A DNA stretch of 57,382 nt, taken from positions 1 through 57,382 of the forward strand of contig NZ_BCVE01000028.1 of assembly GCF_001591585.1 (NCBI RefSeq), read 5' to 3'. This DNA is from Niallia circulans NBRC 13626. Lineage in GTDB: Bacteria > Bacillota > Bacilli > Bacillales > Cytobacillaceae. Below the pieces are notes generated by a model that did not search any database, was not told where the DNA came from, and saw only the letters and a list, made by a program, of their open reading frames with translations. The position numbers and the translations under genes are program-made. Position 1 is the stretch's first letter. Each line of letters begins with the position of its first letter. This document shows positions 20,912-28,912 of the stretch, piece by piece.

Positions 20912-21307
20912 TTATTTTCCAGTTGTGTTTTTTGCATCTTTTTCAGGGATATTAAAAATAATTTCCCCTTTTTGTGAAAGTAATAAGTCTTTCCTTGCTA
21001 ATTTAGCTAAATACTCTTCATCATTTAACTTAGCAATTTGGTCTTTTAGGTCTGCCTCTTTCTTTTCTAATGCAACAAGTTGTCCATCTAACTTTTCTTT
21101 CTCTGCTCTTTTCTCTTTTAAAGTGGAGCTTTGTGATATGAGTGTGGAAATCATGATAAAGCCAATAACAGCAGCACATACAAAGAACGTTGTCAGCCTG
21201 CGCATCAATAGCTTTTTCTTTCTAGCTCCACTAAGACTATTAGCTTGATGCTGTAAATTATATTCTGTTGGAAATGTTGTAACATCTGTTTTTCTTATGG
21301 CACTCAT
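20912..21307 (-). CDS. divIC: Cell division protein DivIC
   Basis: Septal membrane protein that acts with FtsL and DivIB in the divisome. The 131 residues show a basic cytoplasmic N-terminus ending in RKKKLLMRR, one membrane helix (about 37-57) and an extracellular coiled coil (60-105) rich in Lys, Glu and Leu. It lies between yabQ and yabR as expected. Confidence 0.93.
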   Translation of the reverse strand: MSAIRKTDVTTFPTEYNLQHQANSLSGARKKKLLMRRLTTFFVCAAVIGFIMISTLISQSSTLKEKRAEKEKLDGQLVALEKKEADLKDQIAKLNDEEYLAKLARKDLLLSQKGEIIFNIPEKDAKNTTGK

Positions 21308-21326
21308 ATGAGGCTCCTCCTTTCCA

Positions 21327-21950
21327 TTATTTTTTTCTTTTAGCCATCCATTGTTTCAAATAGTTCTTTATTTCAAAGTAATATCCTGCCAATTTATTAA
21401 AAATTCTCTCGACGAATAATTTACCCTTTTTCGGCACAATTAGCCACAGCAGGGATAAAAGCCATTCAATTGGTTTAAAGAGTATTCCTATGATAAATCT
21501 TAATGTCCTAATTATACCATTGACAAGTGCCATAAGTCCCTTACCTAGAGCAATTATTATCGACAAAAGGAAGAAAATGATAGATTTAATTGGCTTATAT
21601 ACAATATTTACACCTATTCTAAGGAGAAAACGATAAGCATGGACACAAAAAGAAATAATTCCTTTTAATAATTGAAGGTAAAGAGTTTGAAATAAACTTT
21701 TGTACATAGCAAAACCTAATAGCAATGCTAAAGCCAAGTAAATGCGAACTTCTCCTTTGTTTACTAGAAAAAGAACATAAAACATAAGAAGAGCTTGCAA
21801 AACCCAAAAAAGGATATCATGGATAAAAACAATACTTCTTTTCCTTTTTGGCCTTTTCAAGAAGTATTGATATGTATCTAAACTTATTCCAAAGAATAGA
21901 CCCATGCTAACCATTGCCAGCATGGTCATAAATTGTGTAGATAGTGTCAT
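21327..21950 (-). CDS. yabQ: Spore cortex protein YabQ
   Basis: Membrane protein of the outer forespore membrane needed for cortex formation in B. subtilis. The 207 residues contain several hydrophobic helices in the first 180 residues and end in a basic tail (LKQWMAKRKK). Its start codon overlaps the yabP stop by 4 nt, so the two are coupled. Expression is probably mother-cell sigma E, by analogy. Confidence 0.9.
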   Translation of the reverse strand: MTLSTQFMTMLAMVSMGLFFGISLDTYQYFLKRPKRKRSIVFIHDILFWVLQALLMFYVLFLVNKGEVRIYLALALLLGFAMYKSLFQTLYLQLLKGIISFCVHAYRFLLRIGVNIVYKPIKSIIFFLLSIIIALGKGLMALVNGIIRTLRFIIGILFKPIEWLLSLLWLIVPKKGKLFVERIFNKLAGYYFEIKNYLKQWMAKRKK

Positions 21951-22252
21951 CGGAATATCTTGCTAAAGAATCCCTTAGCCTTATCTCCACTTTGATCGTC
22001 CACATAAACTAAATCAAATACCTTACCTTTAATAGAGACGATTCCCTTTTCTACATCAAGGTTTTTCATTTGCAGATTTTGACCGCGAATAGATAAAAAT
22101 CCCATTACTGTTTCTAATATGAATTCTTCGTTATCAAAACTCTCTACTTGCTTTACACCCGTAATATCAAGCAGCTTTCTTCCTCTCATAATCACATCAT
22201 GGTCTACAGTATTACTTTTGGTCATATTTGATTCATGATATTGGCTCATCAT
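21947..22252 (-). CDS. yabP: Sporulation protein YabP
   Basis: A 101-residue soluble protein of the YabP/YqfC family, with the core MRGRKLLDITGVKQVESF and the ending FDLVYVDDQSG. It is required for sporulation in B. subtilis and is expressed from a sigma E promoter. The 132-nt gap upstream, larger than others in this run, may hold such a promoter, but I could not find a good match. ATGATG start behind GAGGG. Confidence 0.9.
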   Translation of the reverse strand: MMSQYHESNMTKSNTVDHDVIMRGRKLLDITGVKQVESFDNEEFILETVMGFLSIRGQNLQMKNLDVEKGIVSIKGKVFDLVYVDDQSGDKAKGFFSKIFR

Positions 22253-22384
22253 TATCCCTCACAATCCATTAGTACAATCTCTACTTGTACAAATATATGT
22301 GAGGAATCCTTATTTTAGAACAAGCCTTATAAGCGAAGAAAATAACCCTACTTTGTTTATTGCCATCTATATCGATTACTAAAC

Positions 22385-22642
22385 TTAAGAAAGTGTTTCT
22401 TCTTTAATTATTTTATACATATTGGCAGCATCTTCTTTTTTCGTGGATTCCTGCAACATTTCCACCTTAGCTGTAACTAGCTTTTGCCCAAAACGAACCT
22501 GCAGCTCATCGCCGACCTTCACATTTGTGCTTGCTTTCGCCTGCTGTCCATTCACTAAAATTCTTCCTTGATCCGCAACTTCCTTTGCCAATGTTCTTCG
22601 TTTAATTAAGCGCGAAATTTTCAAGAATTTATCCAGTCTCAT
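22385..22642 (-). CDS. rqcP: RqcP (YabO), S4-domain ribosome quality-control factor
   Basis: An 85-residue S4-domain protein similar to Hsp15. The S4 fold covers residues 1-60 ([32 protein letters not shown]). In B. subtilis RqcP binds obstructed 50S subunits and helps RqcH add alanine tails to stalled chains. It lies between mazG and yabP. Confidence 0.93.
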   Translation of the reverse strand: MRLDKFLKISRLIKRRTLAKEVADQGRILVNGQQAKASTNVKVGDELQVRFGQKLVTAKVEMLQESTKKEDAANMYKIIKEETLS

Positions 22643-22663
22643 CCTAATAGCTCCTTCATATTG

Positions 22664-24121
22664 TTATTTTTTCTTTGCTTCATTCCAAAATTGGTCTAAT
22701 TCTTCTAAATTCATTTGGCTCCATTCCTTCCCAGACTCTTTTACCCTTTCTTCTATATAAGAAAAGCGCTGTATAAACTTTTTATTTGTCCGGAAGATGG
22801 CTAATTCTGGATCCACTTTATAAAACCTAGCAATATTTACAAGCGAAAACAAAATATCACCAAATTCACTTTCTATTTGTTCATTATTATTAACCTCTTT
22901 TAATTCCTCTTGAAACTCCAGAATTTCCTCTTTTACCTTTTCCCAAGCTCCTTCTACATTCGGCCAATCAAATCCTATCTTTGCCGCTCTTTTTTGCAGT
23001 TCATAAGCTTGCATTAAGTTAGGCAACGCACTATTTATTCCCTCTAAAACAGACTCCCTGTCCGTTTTCGCTTCTTGTTTTTTCGCATTTTGCCAATGTT
23101 TCATCACATCATCAACAGAATCTGCTTGTTCTTCTCCAAATACATGTGGATGTCTACGAATCATTTTATCGGAAATCCCTTCCAATACATCATCAATAGA
23201 AAAATAACCCTCATCTTCTCCGATTTGACTATGAAGCATCACTTGCAATAACACGTCTCCAAGCTCTTCAATAATGTGGTCAATATCTCCTTCATTAATG
23301 GCTTCAATTAATTCATAGCTTTCTTCCAGTAAATATTTCCGTAAGCTTTCATGGGTTTGCTTTTTATCCCATGGGCAGCCATTTGGTCCACGAAGCTCTG
23401 CTATTATCTGCCTCAGCTGAGAAAATTCTTTATATAAGAATTTTTCTTCCTGAACAGGAGGCACATATATGCTTGTTAAATTATTTAAATCTACCTCTCT
23501 ATCCAACTCATGCAGCTCTATTTCTTTTATCTTTTCTAGACTGCTTCCCGCTGCAGTGACAATCTTAATTGGATAATCATATGGCAGCATATCCATTAAG
23601 GTTAACTTCACTTCCGATGCAGAAAAAGTATCATATACCTGGCCAATAATCAAATGATTTCTAAGCTGAATACTTGCTCGATTAAGAGCAGTTCCGTCTA
23701 GCAGCTGAAAGCCCTCAATTGGATCAATTCGCAATGCCTGAAAAATACTGTCTAAAAAGCTTTGACCACCAGCAATTTCGATAGAGGCAATTCCTTCTTT
23801 ATCTTTTTCTATTAAGAGTTGTACTGTTTTCTCTGCAACAAGCGGGTGACCTGGAACAGCATAGACAATATCCATCTCTTTTGCTTTTTCTAAAAGGAAT
23901 TCAACAATCTCCTCATATACGGCTTCAAATTGATTATGTTTTTCATAAATAGAATCAAAGGAATAAAAGGTTATTCCCTCTTGCTTAAGCGTTGAGATAA
24001 CGGGATGATCCTTCGTCCGGACATATACAGTTTTATTGTCATCAATTAAGCTGCGATAGACACCTAACGACAGCTGGTCTATATCCCCAGCTCCTAATCC
24101 AATAATTTTTATTTGACTCAT
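22664..24121 (-). CDS. mazG: Fusion of tetrapyrrole-methylase-like domain and MazG NTP pyrophosphohydrolase (YabN)
   Basis: Two-domain 485-residue protein. Residues 1-215 are a SAM-dependent methylase-like domain (IIGLGAGDIDQLSLGVYR, YAVPGHPLVAEKTVQLL). The rest holds two MazG repeats (RGPNGCPWDKKQTHESL, EESYELIEAI, with paired acidic residues for magnesium). MazG hydrolyses nucleoside triphosphates; the methylase substrate is unknown. It starts 1 nt from the flippase stop upstream. Confidence 0.94.
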   Translation of the reverse strand: MSQIKIIGLGAGDIDQLSLGVYRSLIDDNKTVYVRTKDHPVISTLKQEGITFYSFDSIYEKHNQFEAVYEEIVEFLLEKAKEMDIVYAVPGHPLVAEKTVQLLIEKDKEGIASIEIAGGQSFLDSIFQALRIDPIEGFQLLDGTALNRASIQLRNHLIIGQVYDTFSASEVKLTLMDMLPYDYPIKIVTAAGSSLEKIKEIELHELDREVDLNNLTSIYVPPVQEEKFLYKEFSQLRQIIAELRGPNGCPWDKKQTHESLRKYLLEESYELIEAINEGDIDHIIEELGDVLLQVMLHSQIGEDEGYFSIDDVLEGISDKMIRRHPHVFGEEQADSVDDVMKHWQNAKKQEAKTDRESVLEGINSALPNLMQAYELQKRAAKIGFDWPNVEGAWEKVKEEILEFQEELKEVNNNEQIESEFGDILFSLVNIARFYKVDPELAIFRTNKKFIQRFSYIEERVKESGKEWSQMNLEELDQFWNEAKKK

Positions 24122-24122
24122 T

Positions 24123-25733
24123 TTATTTCCTTCCTTTTTTCGGTAAAAACCATTTTAGTTTACTTCCTAATGGTAATAATGATAATTCCTTTTCTTTAAA
24201 AACATTTCCTCGCAACACGATTGCCACATATATTATTCCACCTATTACTACCCCGGATACTGCTTGAATAGCGCTTTTAATCCGGTCATGCTCGATCCCT
24301 TCAAGCAGTATAGAAGTAAGTGGTATATATCCTCTCAGTACAAGTAACATAACTAGACTCGCACCACTTATAATCATTATCTGTTTTAAACTAATAAGCG
24401 GTTCTTTGACTATTTTTTTCAATTTTACTGCCATTAAAATTAGAATGATAGATAATACAATAAGCGATGCATAGGCTGCTCCATCTATCCCAAAGGCAGG
24501 AATGAGCACAATGTTAAGAACATACTTCCCTATAAAACCTAATACAATCAAAAGGGCTGGATAGAAAGATTGCCCTAAGCCTTGAAGAACGGCCATTATC
24601 GTTGCAATAATAGCATTAAGGAATATTACAAAAAACAGAACAGTAAGCACTTCTGAACCGGCATCATTCTTAAACAGCATGCTGTTTGTCTCTCGAATAA
24701 TCCCAATTAGCCCTACAGTCGCTCCAAGTCCAATAAAAAAACTGACTAAAAGAGAGAAATGGATATTTCTCATAAGATCCCTCTTACTTGTCTTTTGGCG
24801 ATTCTTTGTAATAAGCGGGACAATACTTAAAGCCATCGAAGTAGAAATGATACTTCCAATTTGTATGAGCGGCTGCCCTCTATCATAAATTCCTTTCATC
24901 ACTTTGGCCTTTTCATCAGCCATGCCATTTTCCATTAATAAGGAATATAAATTCAATGAATCTGCTAGTTGCAATAACACTAAAAGCATACTACTAATAG
25001 AAATAGTTATGCCCTCATATATTACTCTTTTACAAAGAATACGATTCTCCCTTTCAAAAAGAAGCGAAAAGTGAAAAAGCGAAAAAGAAAGGGCGGATTT
25101 CCTATAAAAATAAATTAAGACGAACAAGGAGAGTAAGCCCCCGACAACAGAGCCAAACATAGCACCTGCCCCAATGGCATATAAGGAGTAACCTTGATAA
25201 GAAAAAAACACAGCAACGAACAGAATAATCCCTACTCTGATTAATTGTTCGCCCACCTGTGAAACTGCTGTCGGAATCATATTTCCTTCCCCTTGGAAAA
25301 TCCCTCTCAAAATAGCAATCAAAGGGGAAAACAGAAACGCAAAAGAAATAACTTTCATTAAGGATGCCAGATGAGGATCTCCCATCCAAGAGGCAAGTCT
25401 TCCTGCATTAAAAAATAGAGCTAGAAAAGCTATCATGCCAATGGGAACAAATAAGAAAAAAGAGGAACTCACAAGTCTATTTATACCTGATTGATTCCCC
25501 TCTACTTTCATTTCCATATACAATTTTGATAGTACGACTGGAAAACCATATGTAGATAAAGCAATAATTACCCCATAAAAAGGATAAACTTGCTGATAGA
25601 TATAAAAGCCTTTATCACCAACAATATTTTGAAACGGTATTCGATATACAGCACTTAGTACTTTAGTTATTAAGGCAGCTATCATGAGAATAAAAGCGCC
25701 TTTAAACCAGACATTTGATTGCGAAGTCTTCAC
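24123..25733 (-). CDS. yabM: Polysaccharide/lipid II-type flippase YabM (SpoVB family)
   Basis: Membrane transporter of the MOP superfamily with about 14 helices. It belongs to the SpoVB/YabM group thought to flip lipid-linked sugars; its substrate is not shown. I place the start at a GTG (25733, 536 residues, VKTSQSNVWFKGAF), 8 nt after AAGGAG. The longer frame to 25820 would begin upstream of the promoter at 25768-25776 and is unlikely. Confidence 0.87.
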   Translation of the reverse strand: MKTSQSNVWFKGAFILMIAALITKVLSAVYRIPFQNIVGDKGFYIYQQVYPFYGVIIALSTYGFPVVLSKLYMEMKVEGNQSGINRLVSSSFFLFVPIGMIAFLALFFNAGRLASWMGDPHLASLMKVISFAFLFSPLIAILRGIFQGEGNMIPTAVSQVGEQLIRVGIILFVAVFFSYQGYSLYAIGAGAMFGSVVGGLLSLFVLIYFYRKSALSFSLFHFSLLFERENRILCKRVIYEGITISISSMLLVLLQLADSLNLYSLLMENGMADEKAKVMKGIYDRGQPLIQIGSIISTSMALSIVPLITKNRQKTSKRDLMRNIHFSLLVSFFIGLGATVGLIGIIRETNSMLFKNDAGSEVLTVLFFVIFLNAIIATIMAVLQGLGQSFYPALLIVLGFIGKYVLNIVLIPAFGIDGAAYASLIVLSIILILMAVKLKKIVKEPLISLKQIMIISGASLVMLLVLRGYIPLTSILLEGIEHDRIKSAIQAVSGVVIGGIIYVAIVLRGNVFKEKELSLLPLGSKLKWFLPKKGRK

Positions 25734-25767
25734 ATGTCTAGCTCCTTCCATAATTACTTTCACTAGT

Positions 25768-25776
25768 ATTATAGCA
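25768..25776 (-). promoter_or_regulatory. Extended -10 promoter of the yabM-yabR operon
   Basis: TGCTATAAT on the minus strand, an extended -10 with consensus hexamer, 35 nt before the GTG start of yabM. No good -35 is present, which extended -10 promoters tolerate. Confidence 0.5.
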
Positions 25777-25871
25777 TAGTTAGATGGAAGATGTATCCTT
25801 GCACATAACACTTTTTCCATAAATTAACATAAAAAGAGGAGGGGGACATAATTGTTTAAGTCAAATTTAAC

Positions 25872-25920
25872 CCCGAACAATTATACGTAAACAAAATTCG
25901 TATAATTGTCCGGGTTTTTT
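25872..25920 (+). terminator. 16-bp hairpin with T run, plus-strand orientation
   Basis: Arms CCCGAACAATTATACG (25872-25887) and CGTATAATTGTCCGGG (25899-25914) pair with one mismatch and are followed by six T on the plus strand. No plus-strand gene precedes it; yabM runs away from it. Its stem resembles that of the mfd terminator at 28793-28853. It may stop antisense transcription or be a mobile intergenic hairpin. Confidence 0.6.
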
Positions 25921-25939
25921 CTATTTTAAGAAAGAGGGG

Positions 25940-26045
25940 TTGTCGTAATCACTCGCAGACTGAATACACTTCGCTTTCCATGGGGCGAGCACCAAGCCTC
26001 CTCGGCACATAGAGTGTCTGTAGCGTATTAGTGGTTGTTCATCTT
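25940..26045. repeat. Partial copy of a dispersed Bacillus intergenic repeat
   Basis: The core ACTTCGCTTTCCATGGGG followed by AGCCTCCTCGGC (about 25969-26002) is the recognisable motif of a short repeat common between genes in many Bacillaceae (from memory). The usual middle section is missing, so this looks like an internally deleted copy. Its higher GC content stands out from the neighbouring DNA. No protein is encoded. Confidence 0.5.
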
Positions 26046-26095
26046 TATTCATTATATATTTCGTTTTGTCCCAGCCACCTAAAAAACAAATTCCT

Positions 26096-27196
26096 TTATT
26101 CCATAATGCTTAGCACGATAATAATTAGCAATGGAAGAAAAACAAGAACATAGCCAATTGGATTAGCAAAGTTCAATGTCCAGCCAACTCCAAAACGCTT
26201 CTCCACAAAAATAGAAGGATCGCTTTTATTAAAATAAAATAAACCACCTTTCCAATAGCTATCTCCATCAAAAGATGAGATTTCTTTTGTGTCCTGTTCT
26301 TCTCCCTCCAATCCGCGATTTAATCTTTCTAACTTAAACGTAAATAGCATCGTGCCAATTAATATTAATAGGGTAATAAGAAGTGGCATAAGAAAAACTA
26401 AGTGATCACTGAAAATATTAGGGTATAAAGTGGTTAATTGTAGCACGATAAAAAGAACCGTAATAGCAATAGACGTAAGCAGAAGAAACCAGCTTGAATA
26501 TTTGCGGTACTTTAGCTGTCTTAGTTTGGATGCTTGTTTATTATTGGCAATCATTTTAATCCCTGATTTTTTAGTGGCGCTGTTTATGCCTAAGAACATA
26601 ACCTGCATCGTTAATAACACCAGCAGCATGGACACAGAGGATATGGGCGTCTTCTTTGTAAATTGATCTGGTGTACCATCCACTCCCCAATGCACAGGTA
26701 TTTCTGCTGGCAATACATGATATTGTGTTGCTATAAAGAGAAGGAATCCTACCGTAATTATTATTGGAATAAGAAAAACATACCATGGGAGCATCTCATC
26801 TTTTTGTCTAACCCCAATCTCTGTTATGCTTATCTCTTTTAACTCCTCCTCCCACTTATGCGCTGCTTTTATTGCTATCATTTTTCCGTGAAAGTAAAAA
26901 TAGAGACTTAAGCTCCAGAACAAAATAGCAAACAACAAAATGGTTCCAGCAAATGCTACTTGATCTGTTTGAGTGTTATTCGCAGCTTGCCAAATATAAT
27001 AAGCTATAATCCCAATAAGAGAAGGAACGATAACGAAGATAGAATATCGTCTTTTATAGGTTGAAATTTGCGGATTATTTACTTGTTTGTTGGGAATGGT
27101 TACCCCAAATACAACTGTTTTTCGTACTAGAAAAGGCATAGCCGCTTCAAAAAAAACAGTAATGATAATCATGCTAATAAAAATAATGGTTTCCAT
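26096..27196 (-). CDS. DUF1648/DUF5808 multi-helix membrane protein
   Basis: A 366-residue integral membrane protein with about eight helices. A DUF1648-type segment (LPAEIPVHWGVDGTPDQFTK, about 170-190) follows the fourth helix, and the C-terminus carries a DUF5808-type motif (YWKGGLFYFNKSDPS, FGVGWTLNFANPIGY). DUF1648 also occurs in SdpI, the immunity protein against the SdpC toxin, but the SdpI C-terminal domain is absent. The function is unknown; an envelope-stress or immunity role is a guess. It lies 3 nt after the GntR gene and is not in the B. subtilis version of this locus. Confidence 0.85.
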   Translation of the reverse strand: METIIFISMIIITVFFEAAMPFLVRKTVVFGVTIPNKQVNNPQISTYKRRYSIFVIVPSLIGIIAYYIWQAANNTQTDQVAFAGTILLFAILFWSLSLYFYFHGKMIAIKAAHKWEEELKEISITEIGVRQKDEMLPWYVFLIPIIITVGFLLFIATQYHVLPAEIPVHWGVDGTPDQFTKKTPISSVSMLLVLLTMQVMFLGINSATKKSGIKMIANNKQASKLRQLKYRKYSSWFLLLTSIAITVLFIVLQLTTLYPNIFSDHLVFLMPLLITLLILIGTMLFTFKLERLNRGLEGEEQDTKEISSFDGDSYWKGGLFYFNKSDPSIFVEKRFGVGWTLNFANPIGYVLVFLPLLIIIVLSIME

Positions 27197-27199
27197 TTT

Positions 27200-27583
27200 T
27201 TATTCCTCCTTTAATTTATGGATAATGGATTGTATTAACCCTGTTATTTCTTTTTCCTTCATTCCTATTACTAACGCTTCCACAATCATTGGTTTTAAGC
27301 TATTTGAAATTCTGCTCTGCTCTTCTTGGGTTGGAATCCCATTGTTTGTTCGAATGATTGCACCAGATTTAGGAATAATTTGAATAAGCCCCTTTTTTTC
27401 GAGAGCATGATAACTTTTATTCACAGTATGCATATTGACACCTAAATCAGCGGCCAGTGAACGAACAGATGGTAACACATCACCATCCTGTAATTCTTGC
27501 CTAATTATCCCTATCATGATTTGCATAGTAAGTTGTTCATAGATGGGCATTTCCAATTCAGGATTTATTTGTATATACATCAT
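27200..27583 (-). CDS. GntR-family regulator, YtrA subfamily
   Basis: A 127-residue regulator. Residues 10-75 are a GntR winged helix (PIYEQLTMQIMIGI, DLGVNMHTVNKSYHALEKKG, IIPKSGAII). The short C-terminus (about 45 residues) has no large effector domain, which is typical of the YtrA subfamily that controls a neighbouring membrane protein gene. It precedes the DUF1648 gene by 3 nt. Its start (ATGATG behind GAGGTG) is just downstream of two palindromes that may be its own operators. Confidence 0.9.
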   Translation of the reverse strand: MMYIQINPELEMPIYEQLTMQIMIGIIRQELQDGDVLPSVRSLAADLGVNMHTVNKSYHALEKKGLIQIIPKSGAIIRTNNGIPTQEEQSRISNSLKPMIVEALVIGMKEKEITGLIQSIIHKLKEE

Positions 27584-27596
27584 TAATCACCTCATA

Positions 27597-27646
27597 CTGT
27601 TATATTCTTATTATAACAGAATTGTTCTATTTTTAGTAGAACAATT
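27597..27646 (-). promoter_or_regulatory. Promoter with two palindromes upstream of the GntR gene
   Basis: Palindrome 1 is CTGTTATA-7-TATAACAG (27597-27619) and contains a TATAAT -10 on the minus strand. Palindrome 2 is AATTGTTCTA-7-TAGAACAATT (27620-27646), perfect over 10 bp per arm, across the -35 area. The two abut. This is the layout expected for an autorepressed GntR operon; which palindrome the regulator binds is unknown. Confidence 0.65.
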
Positions 27647-27679
27647 TTCATCATAGAGTGCTATTCTTTCCATAAACAA

Positions 27680-27716
27680 AAAAGTCGACAGCTCTTTTCC
27701 GAGTTTGTCGACTTTT
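27680..27716 (-). terminator. spoVT terminator
   Basis: Perfect 11-bp arms AAAAGTCGACA/TGTCGACTTTT with a 15-nt loop. The stem ends in T residues on the minus strand, 35 nt after the spoVT stop. It insulates the GntR cassette from spoVT. Confidence 0.85.
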
Positions 27717-27751
27717 AAAATATATGGTTTAGTAAAAATGTTAGGCAAACC

Positions 27752-28288
27752 TTATGATTCCATTTGGCGAGCTAAAAATCCTGCTGCGGTTTCAACTGCC
27801 TTTTTCTCTACATCACCAAGTGAATCCTCTTTTGCGAAAATGACAACTGCCCCAATTGGATCACCATTTGCAATAATAGGACCAATGGTATAGGCAGAAA
27901 TCGTTTCAGTAGTACCATCAACTAAGGATACTTGGTCTTGTTGATTCATCAGTATGGACCCTCTATCCTCCATTGCCTTTTCCACTACACTACTAATGTT
28001 CTTATTTAAATAGTCCTTTTTCGATCCACCCGAAACAGCGATGTAAGAATCTCTATCACAAATTAGCACAGCATTTCCTAAACTATCATAGAGAGCCTCA
28101 GCATATTCCTTAGCAAAATCGCTTAATTCACTTATAGGTGAATATTTCTTTAAAATTACTTCTCCATCTCGATCAACAAAAATCTCTAATGGATCCCCTT
28201 CGCGAATTCGTAATGTTCTTCTGATTTCTTTTGGGATAACGACACGACCCAAATCATCGATTCGACGCACAATTCCAGTTGCTTTCAT
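27752..28288 (-). CDS. spoVT: Stage V sporulation regulator SpoVT
   Basis: AbrB-type regulator that tunes sigma G-dependent genes in the forespore. Residues 1-50 are the swapped-hairpin DNA-binding domain (MKATGIVRRIDDLGRVVIPK) and residues 55-178 a GAF-like domain. The ATG at 28288 (178 residues, the family length) lies 8-9 nt after GTGAGG; the ATG seven codons upstream is less likely. Expected to be sigma G-dependent, but I could not place a convincing promoter. Confidence 0.96.
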   Translation of the reverse strand: MKATGIVRRIDDLGRVVIPKEIRRTLRIREGDPLEIFVDRDGEVILKKYSPISELSDFAKEYAEALYDSLGNAVLICDRDSYIAVSGGSKKDYLNKNISSVVEKAMEDRGSILMNQQDQVSLVDGTTETISAYTIGPIIANGDPIGAVVIFAKEDSLGDVEKKAVETAAGFLARQMES

Positions 28289-28309
28289 TCCGTGTTGCCT
28301 CACTTTCAT

Positions 28310-28792
28310 CAGATGATTTTTTTAAATTGGCGAAAGCATTCTCACTATACATGAAATGTTCACCATATTTAAACATAGTATCTTTCATATGGTAAGTTCT
28401 ATACATTAATCATGCAAAATTTTCTCTAGGTAGCTTTATTTTCCTTTTTGAATATTTCAAGAAGGAAAAAGATGATTTACCATATTATCAATTTTACTTC
28501 CCAGATTGGGATAAACCATTTATTTATTCTTGTGTTTACTTAGATGTCATTCCAAAGAAAATCTACTATTGTTATCTATATTGTTTATACCCTTGTCCCC
28601 CTATATTAAACATCCTATTCACGCTATTTTCTTTAAAAAATGGGGAAATGGAAAGGAAGGTGCACAAAAAATAGCTAATGTGGAAAGATGGGTAATCTAT
28701 ATAACGATTTCAATAAAGACTGGTTTCTCATATAGTATTTATAAGCCAATTGTGGAGAACACTTTCCAAATTAGAGGATTTTAGATCTTTGA
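28310..28792. other. Gap between spoVT and mfd without a supported gene
   Basis: About 480 bp of AT-rich DNA. A plus-strand open frame (28530-28784, 84 residues) has no ribosome binding site and no recognisable family. No hairpins or repeats stand out before the mfd terminator. The spoVT promoter must lie near the 28310 end. Confidence 0.4.
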
Positions 28793-28853
28793 AAACAAAA
28801 AAACCAAATGATTATACGAAATGTTATTAGCATCCGTATAATCATTCGGGTTT
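28793..28853 (-). terminator. mfd terminator
   Basis: Long stem around ATGATTATACG/CGTATAATCAT, extending outward to AAACC and GGGTTT, with a T-rich tract on the minus strand (28793-28804). It lies 60 nt after the mfd stop. The TTATACG core and the flanking CGGGTTT are shared with the hairpin at 25872-25920. Confidence 0.75.
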
Positions 28854-28912
28854 CTCCTTGGTGGGAATACTTACATTCCAATCACAAGACTATATAAGGA
28901 AACTCATCCCTA

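Noticed and set aside
28530-28784. Plus-strand 84-codon open frame between spoVT and mfd
   Set aside because: No ribosome binding site, no recognisable family, and the composition is that of AT-rich intergenic DNA.
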